Of a stretch of DNA of 64,000 nt, positions 43,159 through 50,819 are shown in pieces. The DNA is from Pseudomonas sp. 10S4 (GTDB lineage Bacteria; Pseudomonadota; Gammaproteobacteria; Pseudomonadales; Pseudomonadaceae). The position numbers and the translations under genes were made by a program. Position 1 is the stretch's first letter, and every line of letters begins with the position of its first letter. The stretch covers positions 3,534,001 to 3,598,000 of the forward strand of contig NZ_CP133774.1 of assembly GCF_034344865.1 (NCBI RefSeq), in the 5' to 3' direction. The notes under the pieces are model-generated. The model was not told the DNA's origin. It saw only the letters and a program-made list of their open reading frames with translations, and ran no database searches.

Positions 43159-44588
43159 GACCACTCCTTGTAATACTGGGAAAGTTTTATTCGAATTGAT
43201 TCATAAAGATAGGAAAAGGCCACCAGTTCTGGTGGTGGTGTGAATGATGAGTGCAAGTTGGTGATCAGTTGTTCGTAATTGCTGGATAACCCTTTGTCGA
43301 GTAAAGGAAGCCAATAAGGTTTGATGTCCCAGCGATATTCATACCCTGTGGCAAACATCTGTTGTACTGTTTCCCTGACCGTTTGCTCGCGTGGAATTCC
43401 GGGCAGTGGAGAACGGACAGGTTTGAAAGGGGTTAGATCTAGATAGGGCGTCTCTACACCGGCCAGGCAATCAGCTATGTATCCTGCCAGTAACGGTGAT
43501 TGGTGCAAGCCATCGCGGTAGGTACCTGTTGCAAGCCAAACACCTTTTATGCCGCACTCGCCAATCAGTGGAAATCCATCCGCCGGAATAGGTCTGTTGC
43601 CAACCTGGATGGAAATGATTTCAGCGTCATGAAGATCCAAGTTCAATTGATCAACAGCACAATCGAGTAAAAATTGAACGTCTGATATAAGCGCTTGTTG
43701 TTTTGGTCGCTCAGAAATAATGTTAGTGGCGCCCAGATACAAGACTCCATCCCCGCGAGGAACGCAATGCAAGCCGCATGCAAAGGCACGGTTTGGTGTG
43801 CGGATAACTGAATTCGGCAACTCGACCCCGTTTGGCATTTTCACGAGAATGGAAACGCCATAACCACTGAACAAAGGTGGGATTTTCTTTACGAGATCGG
43901 AGAATTCACTGAGTAAATCCAGCGAGTGAACCCCTGCGGCAACCACAACCTTCCTTGCCCAGAGAACTTCCCCGCTGCACAGTTCGATACCTGTTGCTAC
44001 GCTGTTTTCTGCCAAGACTCGCCTTGCATTCTCATTTTTTAAGATGCCGCCTTCAGCAACAAATGCAGCGTCCAGTTTCTCCAGCAAAAGATGGGAGTTC
44101 ACCGAATGCTCGTTTGGTATGTACAATCCCCGTAGTGGGCGAACTAAATTATTTGGCTTAAGCCACTCCATTTTAGCCGGATCAACAACTTCGAACGGTT
44201 CACCACAGTCCTGTAGTATGCTTTGGATGATGTCGTAATTAACGCTGTCCACTTCATGCATGCCGGCAGTATTGAGCAGTACATGGGTTCCGATTGCGGT
44301 AAATAGCGATGTATAGTCGCCTGAAGATGCGGCCAGTCGCTCCGCCCAGCTTGACCATAAACGTTGTGCTTGTAGGTCCATGTTTAGCTTCAGTCGGCCG
44401 AATTCACTTGCAAGTAGGCTGCTTGTAATTTCACCGAAGCATCCATTCATTGCACCAGCAGCTTTGGATGCTGAGTTTGTATGATCGGTCTTACCCACTC
44501 GACATACTTTTAAACCTCGCGAGGATAATTCGTAAGCAATTGAACCACCCACTGCCCCGGGACCCACAACAATGACGTCGAACTCCAT
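43155..44588 (-). CDS. FAD-dependent amino acid/amine oxidase (DAO family) with C-terminal extension
   Basis: 477-residue flavoprotein, first gene of the island operon. The dinucleotide motif VIVVGPGAVGGSIAYEL is at 5-21. GNRPIPADGFPLIGECGIKGVWLATGTYRDG (split here into GNRPIPADGFPLIG and GVWLATGTYRDG) is the C-terminal FAD motif of glycine-oxidase-like enzymes. About 100 residues follow that are absent from ThiO and glycine oxidase (from LDLTPFKP on). It probably oxidises a C-N bond in a pathway intermediate; the substrate is unknown. ATG 44588 has GAGGAAA upstream. Confidence 0.78.
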   Translation of the reverse strand: MEFDVIVVGPGAVGGSIAYELSSRGLKVCRVGKTDHTNSASKAAGAMNGCFGEITSSLLASEFGRLKLNMDLQAQRLWSSWAERLAASSGDYTSLFTAIGTHVLLNTAGMHEVDSVNYDIIQSILQDCGEPFEVVDPAKMEWLKPNNLVRPLRGLYIPNEHSVNSHLLLEKLDAAFVAEGGILKNENARRVLAENSVATGIELCSGEVLWARKVVVAAGVHSLDLLSEFSDLVKKIPPLFSGYGVSILVKMPNGVELPNSVIRTPNRAFACGLHCVPRGDGVLYLGATNIISERPKQQALISDVQFLLDCAVDQLNLDLHDAEIISIQVGNRPIPADGFPLIGECGIKGVWLATGTYRDGLHQSPLLAGYIADCLAGVETPYLDLTPFKPVRSPLPGIPREQTVRETVQQMFATGYEYRWDIKPYWLPLLDKGLSSNYEQLITNLHSSFTPPPELVAFSYLYESIRIKLSQYYKEWS

Positions 44589-44930
44589 GTTTTTTTCCTC
44601 GGAAAAATTGCCATAGTGTAAGGGGAACTAATATTTCTGATTGGAAGGCAGGACATTTCTATAATTCGTTACATTACAGTTCAATCGACGAATTGTTTCG
44701 TGTTGTGACTTTGAAATGTTTTCACATGTGTTGCGAGGCAGTGTTTGGGGCGCTCGCCGTTAATTCCTCGGTGAACGGTTCGTTTAGTCTGTAAGGGGAA
44801 GTGCTTTTGGTGGTTAGATTGTATTTGTAATATTAATATTGGTGATGGTTTTAATGTTGTCGTTGCAGATAGTGTGAAATGCCCAAGTAGCAATCAATAT
44901 GTTCTGATGTGTACGGATGTTTACTTACGT
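44589..44930 (-). promoter_or_regulatory. AT-rich upstream region of the island operon
   Basis: About 340 bases without a credible gene. On the minus strand a weak promoter candidate is TTGAAC (44679-44684) and TATAGA (44658-44663) with a short 15-base spacer. No regulator gene is present in the island. The right part approaches the pxpC remnant. Confidence 0.35.
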
Positions 44931-45242
44931 TATGGCGACAACCGTGTAGGCCGGATGGGGATTCGCCTACTGGGCACGCCGTTGCAGTACCAGGGCAAGC
45001 CGATGATCTCCGAAGGCATCCCGCTGGGCGCAGTGCAGGTGCCACCGGACGGACAGCCGATTGTGTTGCTCAATGATCGACAGACCATTGGCGGCTATCC
45101 GAGATTAGGCGCATTGACGCCGTTGGCCCTGGCGCGGCTGGCGCAGTGTTTGCCCGGGGCGAAGGTACGGTTGCGGCCGGTGGTGCAGGACGTGGCGCAT
45201 CGGGAGCAGGTCGGGTATTTGCGTCAGTTTGTGAATCGCTAA
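44931..45242 (+). pseudogene. 3' fragment of pxpC (island-end duplicate)
   Basis: Encodes the last ~100 residues of 5-oxoprolinase subunit C. From 44970 it is identical to the true pxpC end. The 39 bases before that (GDNRVGRMGIRL in translation) are similar but diverged, including different codons for RMGIRL. No N-terminal part exists and no start signal is seen, so it is a non-functional remnant marking the right island junction. Confidence 0.9.
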
Positions 45243-45273
45243 AAGCTTCGCGGGCAAGCCTCGCTCCTACAGG
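44970..45273 (+). repeat. Right 304-bp direct repeat of the island
   Basis: Identical copy of 35695-35998 in the same orientation. It includes the pxpC stop codon and the beginning of the REP doublet. Confidence 0.95.
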
Positions 45274-45317
45274 TTTCGGTGTTAACCCTGTAGGAACGAG
45301 GCTTGCCCGCGATGGTG
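45244..45317. repeat. REP doublet (GTAGGAACGAGGCTTGCCCGCGATGG family), right
   Basis: Inverted pair GCGGGCAAGCCTCGCTCCTAC and GTAGGAACGAGGCTTGCCCGCG with a 13-base loop. It is the counterpart of the doublet at 35969. Confidence 0.85.
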
Positions 45318-45339
45318 TCATCCCGGACAACAATCATCT

Positions 45340-46518
45340 CTACTTGGACAAAAACCGCATCCCTTCCTCCAACCCGCGCAAGGTCAGCGGATACATCTGG
45401 TCTTCGATCAAATCGCGCACGATGTTGGTCGACGAGGTGTAGCCCCAAGTGTCTTTCGGGTACGGGTTGATCCAGATGAGCTTCTTGTACTTCGCCATGA
45501 AGCGCTGCATCCACACATAACCCGCCTCTTCGTTCCAGTGCTCCACGCTGCCGCCAGCCTGGGTGATTTCATAGGGCGCCATGGCGGCGTCGCCGATGAA
45601 GATCACTTTGTAATCGGCGCCGTATTTGTGCAGCAGATCCTGAGTCGAGAAACGCTCGGAGGTGCGGCGCATGTTGTTCTTCCACACCGACTCATAAAGG
45701 AAGTTGTGGAAGTAGAAGTACTCCAGGTGCTTGAACTCGGTCTTGCAGGCCGAGAACAGCTCTTCGCAAATCTTCACGTGGGCGTCCATCGAGCCGCCGA
45801 TGTCGAACAGCAGCAACAGCTTGACGGTGTTGCGCCGCTCCGGCCGCATCTGAATGTTCAGCAGCCCGGCATCGCGGGCGGTGTGGTCGATGGTGCCGTC
45901 GATGTCCAGTTCTTCGGCCGCACCCTGACGGGCAAATTTGCGCAGCCGGCGCAGGGCAACCTTGATGTTGCGCGTGCCCAGTTCCACCGAGTCGTCGAGG
46001 TTCTTGTACTCGCGCTGATCCCAGACCTTGACCGCTTTGCCCTGACGCTTGCCGGCATCGCCGACCCGAATACCTTCCGGGTTAAAGCCGCCGGAGCCGA
46101 ACGGGCTGGTGCCGCCGGTGCCGATCCATTTGTTGCCGCCGGCATGGCGTTCTTTCTGTTCTTCGAGGCGTTTCTTAAACTCTTCGATCAACTTGTCGAG
46201 GCCGCCGAGGGACTGGATCTGCGCCCGTTCTTCATCGCTCAGGGAACGCTCGAATTCCTTGCGCAGCCAGTCTTCCGGAATCAATGCCTGAAGGTGGTCG
46301 TCGAGTTTTTCCAGGCCATTGAAGTAGGCGCCGAAAGCCCGGTCGAATTTGTCGAAATGCTTTTCGTCCTTCACCAGAATCGTCCGGGACAAGTAATAAA
46401 ACTCGTCCATGTCGGCGAAGACCACGCGTTGTTTCAGCGCGTTGATCAGGTCCAGCAGCTCGCGCACCGAGACCGGCACCTTGGCGGCGCGCATTTCATT
46501 GAACAGGTTGAGCAGCAT
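45340..46518 (-). CDS. VWA domain protein (partner of MoxR ATPase)
   Basis: 392-residue soluble protein. The C-terminal von Willebrand A-like domain begins at KLLLLFDIGGSMDAH; the metal-site motif is DIGGSM where DxSxS is usual, so metal binding may be altered. The N-terminal half is helical and charged (EEFKKRLEEQKERHAGG). Such proteins work with MoxR-type AAA+ ATPases as chaperones that insert cofactors or mature enzyme complexes. The gene follows the MoxR gene by 35 bases with a strong GGAGG site. The client is unknown. The island was inserted just beyond its 3' end. Confidence 0.85.
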   Translation of the reverse strand: MLLNLFNEMRAAKVPVSVRELLDLINALKQRVVFADMDEFYYLSRTILVKDEKHFDKFDRAFGAYFNGLEKLDDHLQALIPEDWLRKEFERSLSDEERAQIQSLGGLDKLIEEFKKRLEEQKERHAGGNKWIGTGGTSPFGSGGFNPEGIRVGDAGKRQGKAVKVWDQREYKNLDDSVELGTRNIKVALRRLRKFARQGAAEELDIDGTIDHTARDAGLLNIQMRPERRNTVKLLLLFDIGGSMDAHVKICEELFSACKTEFKHLEYFYFHNFLYESVWKNNMRRTSERFSTQDLLHKYGADYKVIFIGDAAMAPYEITQAGGSVEHWNEEAGYVWMQRFMAKYKKLIWINPYPKDTWGYTSSTNIVRDLIEDQMYPLTLRGLEEGMRFLSK

Positions 46519-46553
46519 GGCGATCGCCTCCGCTTTTGTTAAAAAAGCGATAC

Positions 46554-47399
46554 TTAGCGAGAGCCGCGACGGCTCATGAACGCCAGGCGCTCAAGCAATT
46601 GCACGTCCTGTTCGTTCTTCACCAGCGCACCGGCCAGCGGCGGGATAGCCTTGGTCGGATCACGTTCGCGCAGCACTGCTTCGCCGATGTTGTCGGCCAT
46701 CAGCAGTTTGAGCCAGTCCACCAGTTCGGAGGTCGACGGCTTCTTCTTCAGGCCCGGCACTTTGCGCACGTCGAAGAACACGTCCAGCGCTTCGCTGACC
46801 AGGTCTTTCTTGATGTTCGGGTAGTGCACATCGACGATCCGCTGCATCGTCACGCGGTCCGGGAAGGCGATGTAGTGGAAGAAGCAGCGGCGCAGGAATG
46901 CGTCCGGCAGCTCTTTCTCGTTGTTGGAGGTAATGATGATGATCGGGCGAATCTTGGCCTTGATCGTCTCGTCGATCTCGTAAACGTAGAACTCCATCTT
47001 GTCGAGTTCTTGCAGCAGGTCGTTCGGGAACTCGATGTCAGCCTTGTCAATTTCGTCGATCAGCAGGATCACCCGTTCTTCGGACTCGAAGGCTTCCCAC
47101 AGCTTGCCCTTTTTCAGGTAGTTGCGAACGTCGTGGACCTTTTCGGTGCCCAGTTGCGAGTCACGCAGACGGCTGACCGCGTCGTACTCGTACAGGCCCT
47201 GATGCGCCTTGGTTGTGGACTTGATGTGCCAGGTAATCAACTTGGCGCCAAAGGACTCGGCCAGTTGCTCGGCGAGCATGGTCTTGCCGGTGCCCGGCTC
47301 GCCCTTGACCAGCAGCGGACGCTCCAGGGTGATAGCGGCGTTGACCGCCAGCTTCAGGTCATCGGTGGCGACGTAGGCCTGGGTGCCTTCGAACTTCAT
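46554..47399 (-). CDS. MoxR-family AAA+ ATPase
   Basis: 281-residue ATPase. Walker A is GEPGTGKTMLAEQLA, Walker B VILLIDEIDKAD, sensor 1 IITSNNEKELPDAFLRRC with the arginine finger. It is the MoxR/CbbQ-like type, which acts as a hexamer with the vWA protein encoded next. The combination is typical of Pseudomonas core genomes; the substrate is not established. Start ATG 47399; about 200 bases separate it from the diverging DUF4160 gene. Confidence 0.9.
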   Translation of the reverse strand: MKFEGTQAYVATDDLKLAVNAAITLERPLLVKGEPGTGKTMLAEQLAESFGAKLITWHIKSTTKAHQGLYEYDAVSRLRDSQLGTEKVHDVRNYLKKGKLWEAFESEERVILLIDEIDKADIEFPNDLLQELDKMEFYVYEIDETIKAKIRPIIIITSNNEKELPDAFLRRCFFHYIAFPDRVTMQRIVDVHYPNIKKDLVSEALDVFFDVRKVPGLKKKPSTSELVDWLKLLMADNIGEAVLRERDPTKAIPPLAGALVKNEQDVQLLERLAFMSRRGSR

Positions 47400-47571
47400 C
47401 TGCTAATCCTCGAACGGTAACGCCGACCTGAACGGGGCAGGGCGGGGCGCAATAAGTGTAGTCCCCGACTATAACGCGCTGCCCGGTCGACTGTGAACGC
47501 AGACGGGTTATTCAGTCTCTGAATGGGGCGTCACATCTTGACTCAGTCTCGGCGCAAGGCCAGCATTCAGG

Positions 47572-47590
47572 TATCGCCGATTTGGCGATA
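47572..47590. promoter_or_regulatory. Perfect inverted repeat upstream of the DUF4160 gene
   Basis: TATCGCC (47572-47578) and GGCGATA (47584-47590) flank GATTT and end 11 bases before the start codon. The position suits an operator bound by the HTH protein encoded at 47820. A small hairpin in the leader is the alternative. Confidence 0.5.
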
Positions 47591-47601
47591 GCCTTCGCGG
47601 C

Positions 47602-47832
47602 ATGTCTACTAAATACCTATTTCGCGATAAGTACCGCATTCAGTTGCGCGAGAAGGATCATCCACCGCCCCACGTTCACCTGACCGGTGGCGGGTTGGAC
47701 GTGATGCTCAGCCTGGAAACCGTCGAAGTCATGGCAGGAAGGGCGCCGCCGTTGATTATCAGGGAAGCATTGGAATGGGTGGGAGCCCATCAGGTGCAAT
47801 TGTTGGAGGACTGGAAACGATGTTACCCATGA
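47602..47832 (+). CDS. DUF4160 domain protein
   Basis: 76-residue protein of the DUF4160 family (FRDKYRIQLREKDHPPPHVHLTGG). The conserved HPPPHVH stretch could bind metal or nucleic acid. DUF4160 genes are commonly paired with DUF2442 genes as here, and the layout resembles a type II toxin-antitoxin module, but activity is not proven. It overlaps the next gene by 13 bases. The ribosome-binding site is weak. Confidence 0.82.
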   Translation: MSTKYLFRDKYRIQLREKDHPPPHVHLTGGGLDVMLSLETVEVMAGRAPPLIIREALEWVGAHQVQLLEDWKRCYP

Positions 47833-48320
47833 AGCGCCCACGGCTGAACGCTGTCAGGGCTTTGCCGGATTATCGTCTGGCGCTGACGTTTATTGACGGT
47901 CAACAGCTGACACTGGATTTGAGTGCGGATTTGCACGCTTATCCGGGGTTGCAGCCGTTGCTTGCGGATCATGTCTTTGAAGGCGCATCCCTCGGCGATG
48001 ATGGCTGGACGGTGGAGTGGCCCGAGCCGGATATTCAGATTGGTGCAGACTCTTTGTACCTTGATGCTCTTGCGCAAAACGCTACCGACGAAAACACCCG
48101 GATCTTCATCAACTGGCGCGCCCGCACCGGGTTGCCGTTGAATCAGGCCGCTGAAGCACTGGGCGTCAGTGCCCGCAGTATCAGCCGCTACAGCAGCGGA
48201 CGCGAAGCGGTACCCAGGTCATTAGCCCTGGCCTGTCTGGGCTGGGATTCCTTGCAGCAATGTTCAGCATTGGAGGCGGCCGAGGAAACGGGTCGCTACA
48301 CCGTCACGCGTAAACCCTAA
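47820..48320 (+). CDS. DUF2442 protein with helix-turn-helix
   Basis: 166 residues. The N-terminal DUF2442 part (ALPDYRLALTFIDGQQLTLDLS) is followed by a Cro/CI-like helix-turn-helix at about residues 108-145 (PLNQAAEALGVSARSISRYSSGREAVP). It is probably the DNA-binding, antitoxin-like partner of the DUF4160 protein and may repress the pair through the inverted repeat at 47572. ATG 47820 has GGAGG ten bases upstream; a second ATG at 47829 overlaps the DUF4160 stop. Confidence 0.82.
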   Translation: MLPMKRPRLNAVRALPDYRLALTFIDGQQLTLDLSADLHAYPGLQPLLADHVFEGASLGDDGWTVEWPEPDIQIGADSLYLDALAQNATDENTRIFINWRARTGLPLNQAAEALGVSARSISRYSSGREAVPRSLALACLGWDSLQQCSALEAAEETGRYTVTRKP

Positions 48321-48322
48321 CC

Positions 48323-49399
48323 CTAACCCGCATCCGGCTTGGGCTGTTCATACCGGGCATTGAACGCCTGGATGAAACCATTGCGCAAAATCTGCAAAAA
48401 CGCCTGGAACGCGCTGATATCTTGCTGGTGTACGTTGCCGCTGAGTTCGACCTTGGTCGCGAACTGGTTCTTGCGCTGGTTCTTCAGCACAGTTTCGGTG
48501 CCACCGACGATGGCTTCCCAGACCGAGCGAAAAAAGCTTTTGTTCTTGTTCTCGACATCTTGTTGCCAATTGAACACTTCGACGTCGCGCAGCAGTGGCT
48601 TGATGTAGCCCTTGAGCTGGCCCTTATTGGCTTCGGCTTCGATCACCACGTCGCCATGGCCGGCGTTGAAGTCGAATTTGCCGTAGGCCGAGGCGAAGTC
48701 GTTCATGCGTTTGAGCTCGATGTTCTTGACTCGCAGTCGAAATTCGAAGTCTTCGAAGTTGCTCAGCGGATCGAAGGTGGCGGTGGCTTCCAGCGGGGCC
48801 TGGCCCAACAGCAGCGCCTTGCCCTCGAAACGGGCGTCGCGCTTGCCTTTGGTGTCGACGACGTTGGTCAGGTTATAAATGCTGGCGTTGACCTGGGTGG
48901 CGTTCATGTTTACCGGCGGGGTAGAGCTAAAGTTTCGAAAACTGATTTTCCCGTCGTTGATCCGCACTTCGTTCAGGGTGATAGGCAGCAGTTTGCTCAG
49001 TTGAGCGCGCCAGTCCGTGCCGCGACCGGTCTGGGAGTTCTGTTTATTAGTGCCACCGTCGACGAAGTTCAGCTCGGGTTTGATGAACTGCACCTTGGCC
49101 ACCACGGCATGGTCGTACCAGAGCGAATGCCAACTGACAGCGAGGTCGATCAGCGGTGCATTGACGAACGGCACCGGGACTTTGCCATCGACCTTGACGA
49201 TCTTCAGTCCGTTGATTTTGTAGGCGCCGCGCCACAGGGCCAGGTCCACGTCAGTGATCTGGCCACGGTAGTCGCCCATGTCGGCCAGTTTGTCGTTGAG
49301 GTAATCGCGCACCATGTAGGGCAGGGCGATGTGCACGGCAATCAGCAGCACAACGAGGCCAGCGAGGGTCCACAGAGGCCAACTGTATCGACGCTTCAT
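48323..49399 (-). CDS. DUF748 domain protein (AsmA-like envelope protein)
   Basis: 358 residues with one N-terminal anchor ([21 protein letters not shown]) and a long periplasmic beta-rich part ([39 protein letters not shown]). DUF748 proteins are related to AsmA-type lipid-transport or envelope-homeostasis proteins. The ATG at 49399 follows AAGGAA. The 3' end converges with the HTH gene with only two bases between the stops. Exact function unknown. Confidence 0.82.
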   Translation of the reverse strand: MKRRYSWPLWTLAGLVVLLIAVHIALPYMVRDYLNDKLADMGDYRGQITDVDLALWRGAYKINGLKIVKVDGKVPVPFVNAPLIDLAVSWHSLWYDHAVVAKVQFIKPELNFVDGGTNKQNSQTGRGTDWRAQLSKLLPITLNEVRINDGKISFRNFSSTPPVNMNATQVNASIYNLTNVVDTKGKRDARFEGKALLLGQAPLEATATFDPLSNFEDFEFRLRVKNIELKRMNDFASAYGKFDFNAGHGDVVIEAEANKGQLKGYIKPLLRDVEVFNWQQDVENKNKSFFRSVWEAIVGGTETVLKNQRKNQFATKVELSGNVHQQDISAFQAFLQILRNGFIQAFNARYEQPKPDAG

Positions 49400-49526
49400 G
49401 GTGGCAATTCCTTGGCAGTATAAAGTCATTGACTGCTACCGCCAGCGGACGTTCGACCTGACTGGACGACCACGGGCAACAGGCATACCTTGGACGGCTT
49501 ATCCAACGCTGCATAAGGACCCAGCC

Positions 49527-50501
49527 ATGAGCCGTATTTTCGCTGACAACGCCCATTCCATCGGCAATACGCCGCTGGTGCAGATCAATCGCATCGCGCC
49601 GCGCGGCGTGACCATCCTGGCTAAGATCGAGGGGCGCAACCCCGGTTATTCGGTCAAATGCCGGATTGGCGCGAACATGATCTGGGACGCCGAAAGCACC
49701 GGCAAACTCAAGCCTGGCATGACCATTGTGGAGCCGACTTCCGGCAATACCGGCATCGGCCTGGCGTTTGTTGCTGCTGCCCGTGGTTACAAGTTGATGC
49801 TGACCATGCCAGCGTCCATGAGTATTGAACGCCGCAAGGTACTCAAGGCGCTCGGGGCCGAACTGGTGCTGACCGAGCCGGCCAAGGGCATGAAGGGCGC
49901 AATCGAAAAGGCTGCGGAAATTCTCGCCAGCGACCCGGCCAAGTACTTCATGCCATCGCAGTTCGATAACCCGGCCAACCCGGCCATCCACGAAAAAACC
50001 ACCGGCCCGGAAATCTGGAACGATACCGACGGCGCGGTCGATGTGCTGGTGGCAGGCGTCGGAACGGGCGGAACCATTACCGGTATTTCGCGGTATATCA
50101 AGAATACCCAGGGCAAACCGATTATCTCGGTGGCGGTGGAGCCGGTTTCGTCGCCGGTGATTACCCAGGCGATGGCCGGCGAAGAGATCAAGCCGAGCCC
50201 GCACAAGATTCAGGGCATTGGCGCCGGTTTTGTGCCGAAGAACCTCGATTTGTCGATCGTCGATCGGGTCGAACTGGTCACCGACGATGAATCCAAGGCC
50301 ATGGCCCTGCGCCTGATGCAGGAGGAAGGGATTTTGTGCGGTATCTCATGCGGTGCGGCGATGGCGGTTGCGGTGCGTCTGGCCGAAACCCCGGAAATGC
50401 AGGGCAAGACCATCGTGGTGATCCTGCCTGACTCCGGCGAACGTTATCTGTCGAGCATGTTGTTCAGTGATCTGTTTACCGAGGCGGAGAACCAGCAGTA
50501 A
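49527..50501 (+). CDS. cysK: Cysteine synthase A
   Basis: O-acetylserine sulfhydrylase, 324 residues. The PLP lysine lies in [27 protein letters not shown] binds the substrate carboxylate, [16 protein letters not shown] binds the phosphate, and [10 protein letters not shown] holds the pyridine-nitrogen Ser. This matches CysK rather than CysM. ATG 49527 follows AAGGAC. It diverges from the DUF748 gene across 127 bases. Confidence 0.95.
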   Translation: MSRIFADNAHSIGNTPLVQINRIAPRGVTILAKIEGRNPGYSVKCRIGANMIWDAESTGKLKPGMTIVEPTSGNTGIGLAFVAAARGYKLMLTMPASMSIERRKVLKALGAELVLTEPAKGMKGAIEKAAEILASDPAKYFMPSQFDNPANPAIHEKTTGPEIWNDTDGAVDVLVAGVGTGGTITGISRYIKNTQGKPIISVAVEPVSSPVITQAMAGEEIKPSPHKIQGIGAGFVPKNLDLSIVDRVELVTDDESKAMALRLMQEEGILCGISCGAAMAVAVRLAETPEMQGKTIVVILPDSGERYLSSMLFSDLFTEAENQQ

Positions 50502-50514
50502 GGATTGGGCCTAT

Positions 50515-50612
50515 TGTGGCGAGGGAGCTTGCTCCCGCTGGGGCGCGTAGTGGCCCTTATCCCAAGAAGGGACTGCTGCGCAGTCCAGCGGGAGCAAGCT
50601 CCCTCGCCACAA
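50515..50612. repeat. REP doublet (GTGGCGAGGGAGCTTGC family)
   Basis: Inverted pair behind cysK. The rest of the 318-base gap (50613-50819) is a promoter-sized, AT-richer stretch leading to lpxO in which no gene or known regulatory box was recognised. Confidence 0.85.
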
Positions 50613-50819
50613 AGTGCACTCTGACTTCAAAGCGTCAAGGTTGACTCAGGTCAGCCGAGGTTCAGGAACCTTATGTTAATAAGTGCTTTGTTGCGCAATC
50701 CTTAACACTGAATGTTCAGTCAGGCGGGTTTTTCCCCGGGCCGGTAGTGGTTATCATGGCCGGCTGCCACGTCGGGTAAATGGCGTTGCGCACAGTTGCC
50801 TATTCTCAAGGAGTCGTTA

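Larger units (their letters stand above)
35695..45273. mobile_element. Putative genomic island with a chorismate-derived biosynthetic operon
   Basis: A 9.3-kb insertion between pxpC and the vWA gene, flanked by the 304-bp direct repeats. Lines counted inside (41041-41100, 43681-43740, 36481-36540) are 43-50% G+C against 58-72% in lines counted outside (10501-10560, 59041-59100). Codon choice in the inner genes is correspondingly richer in A and T. All eight complete inner reading frames lie on the minus strand. There is no integrase, transposase or tRNA, so the mechanism was probably homologous recombination at pxpC or a mobile element since lost. Confidence 0.8.

Noticed and set aside
44681-44893. 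A 70-codon frame in the island promoter region
   Set aside because: No ribosome-binding site, no family resemblance and an AT-rich non-coding composition.
35998-44970. Integrative element with integrase at a tRNA
   Set aside because: No integrase, excisionase, transposase or tRNA was found within or beside the island; the repeats lie in a protein gene.
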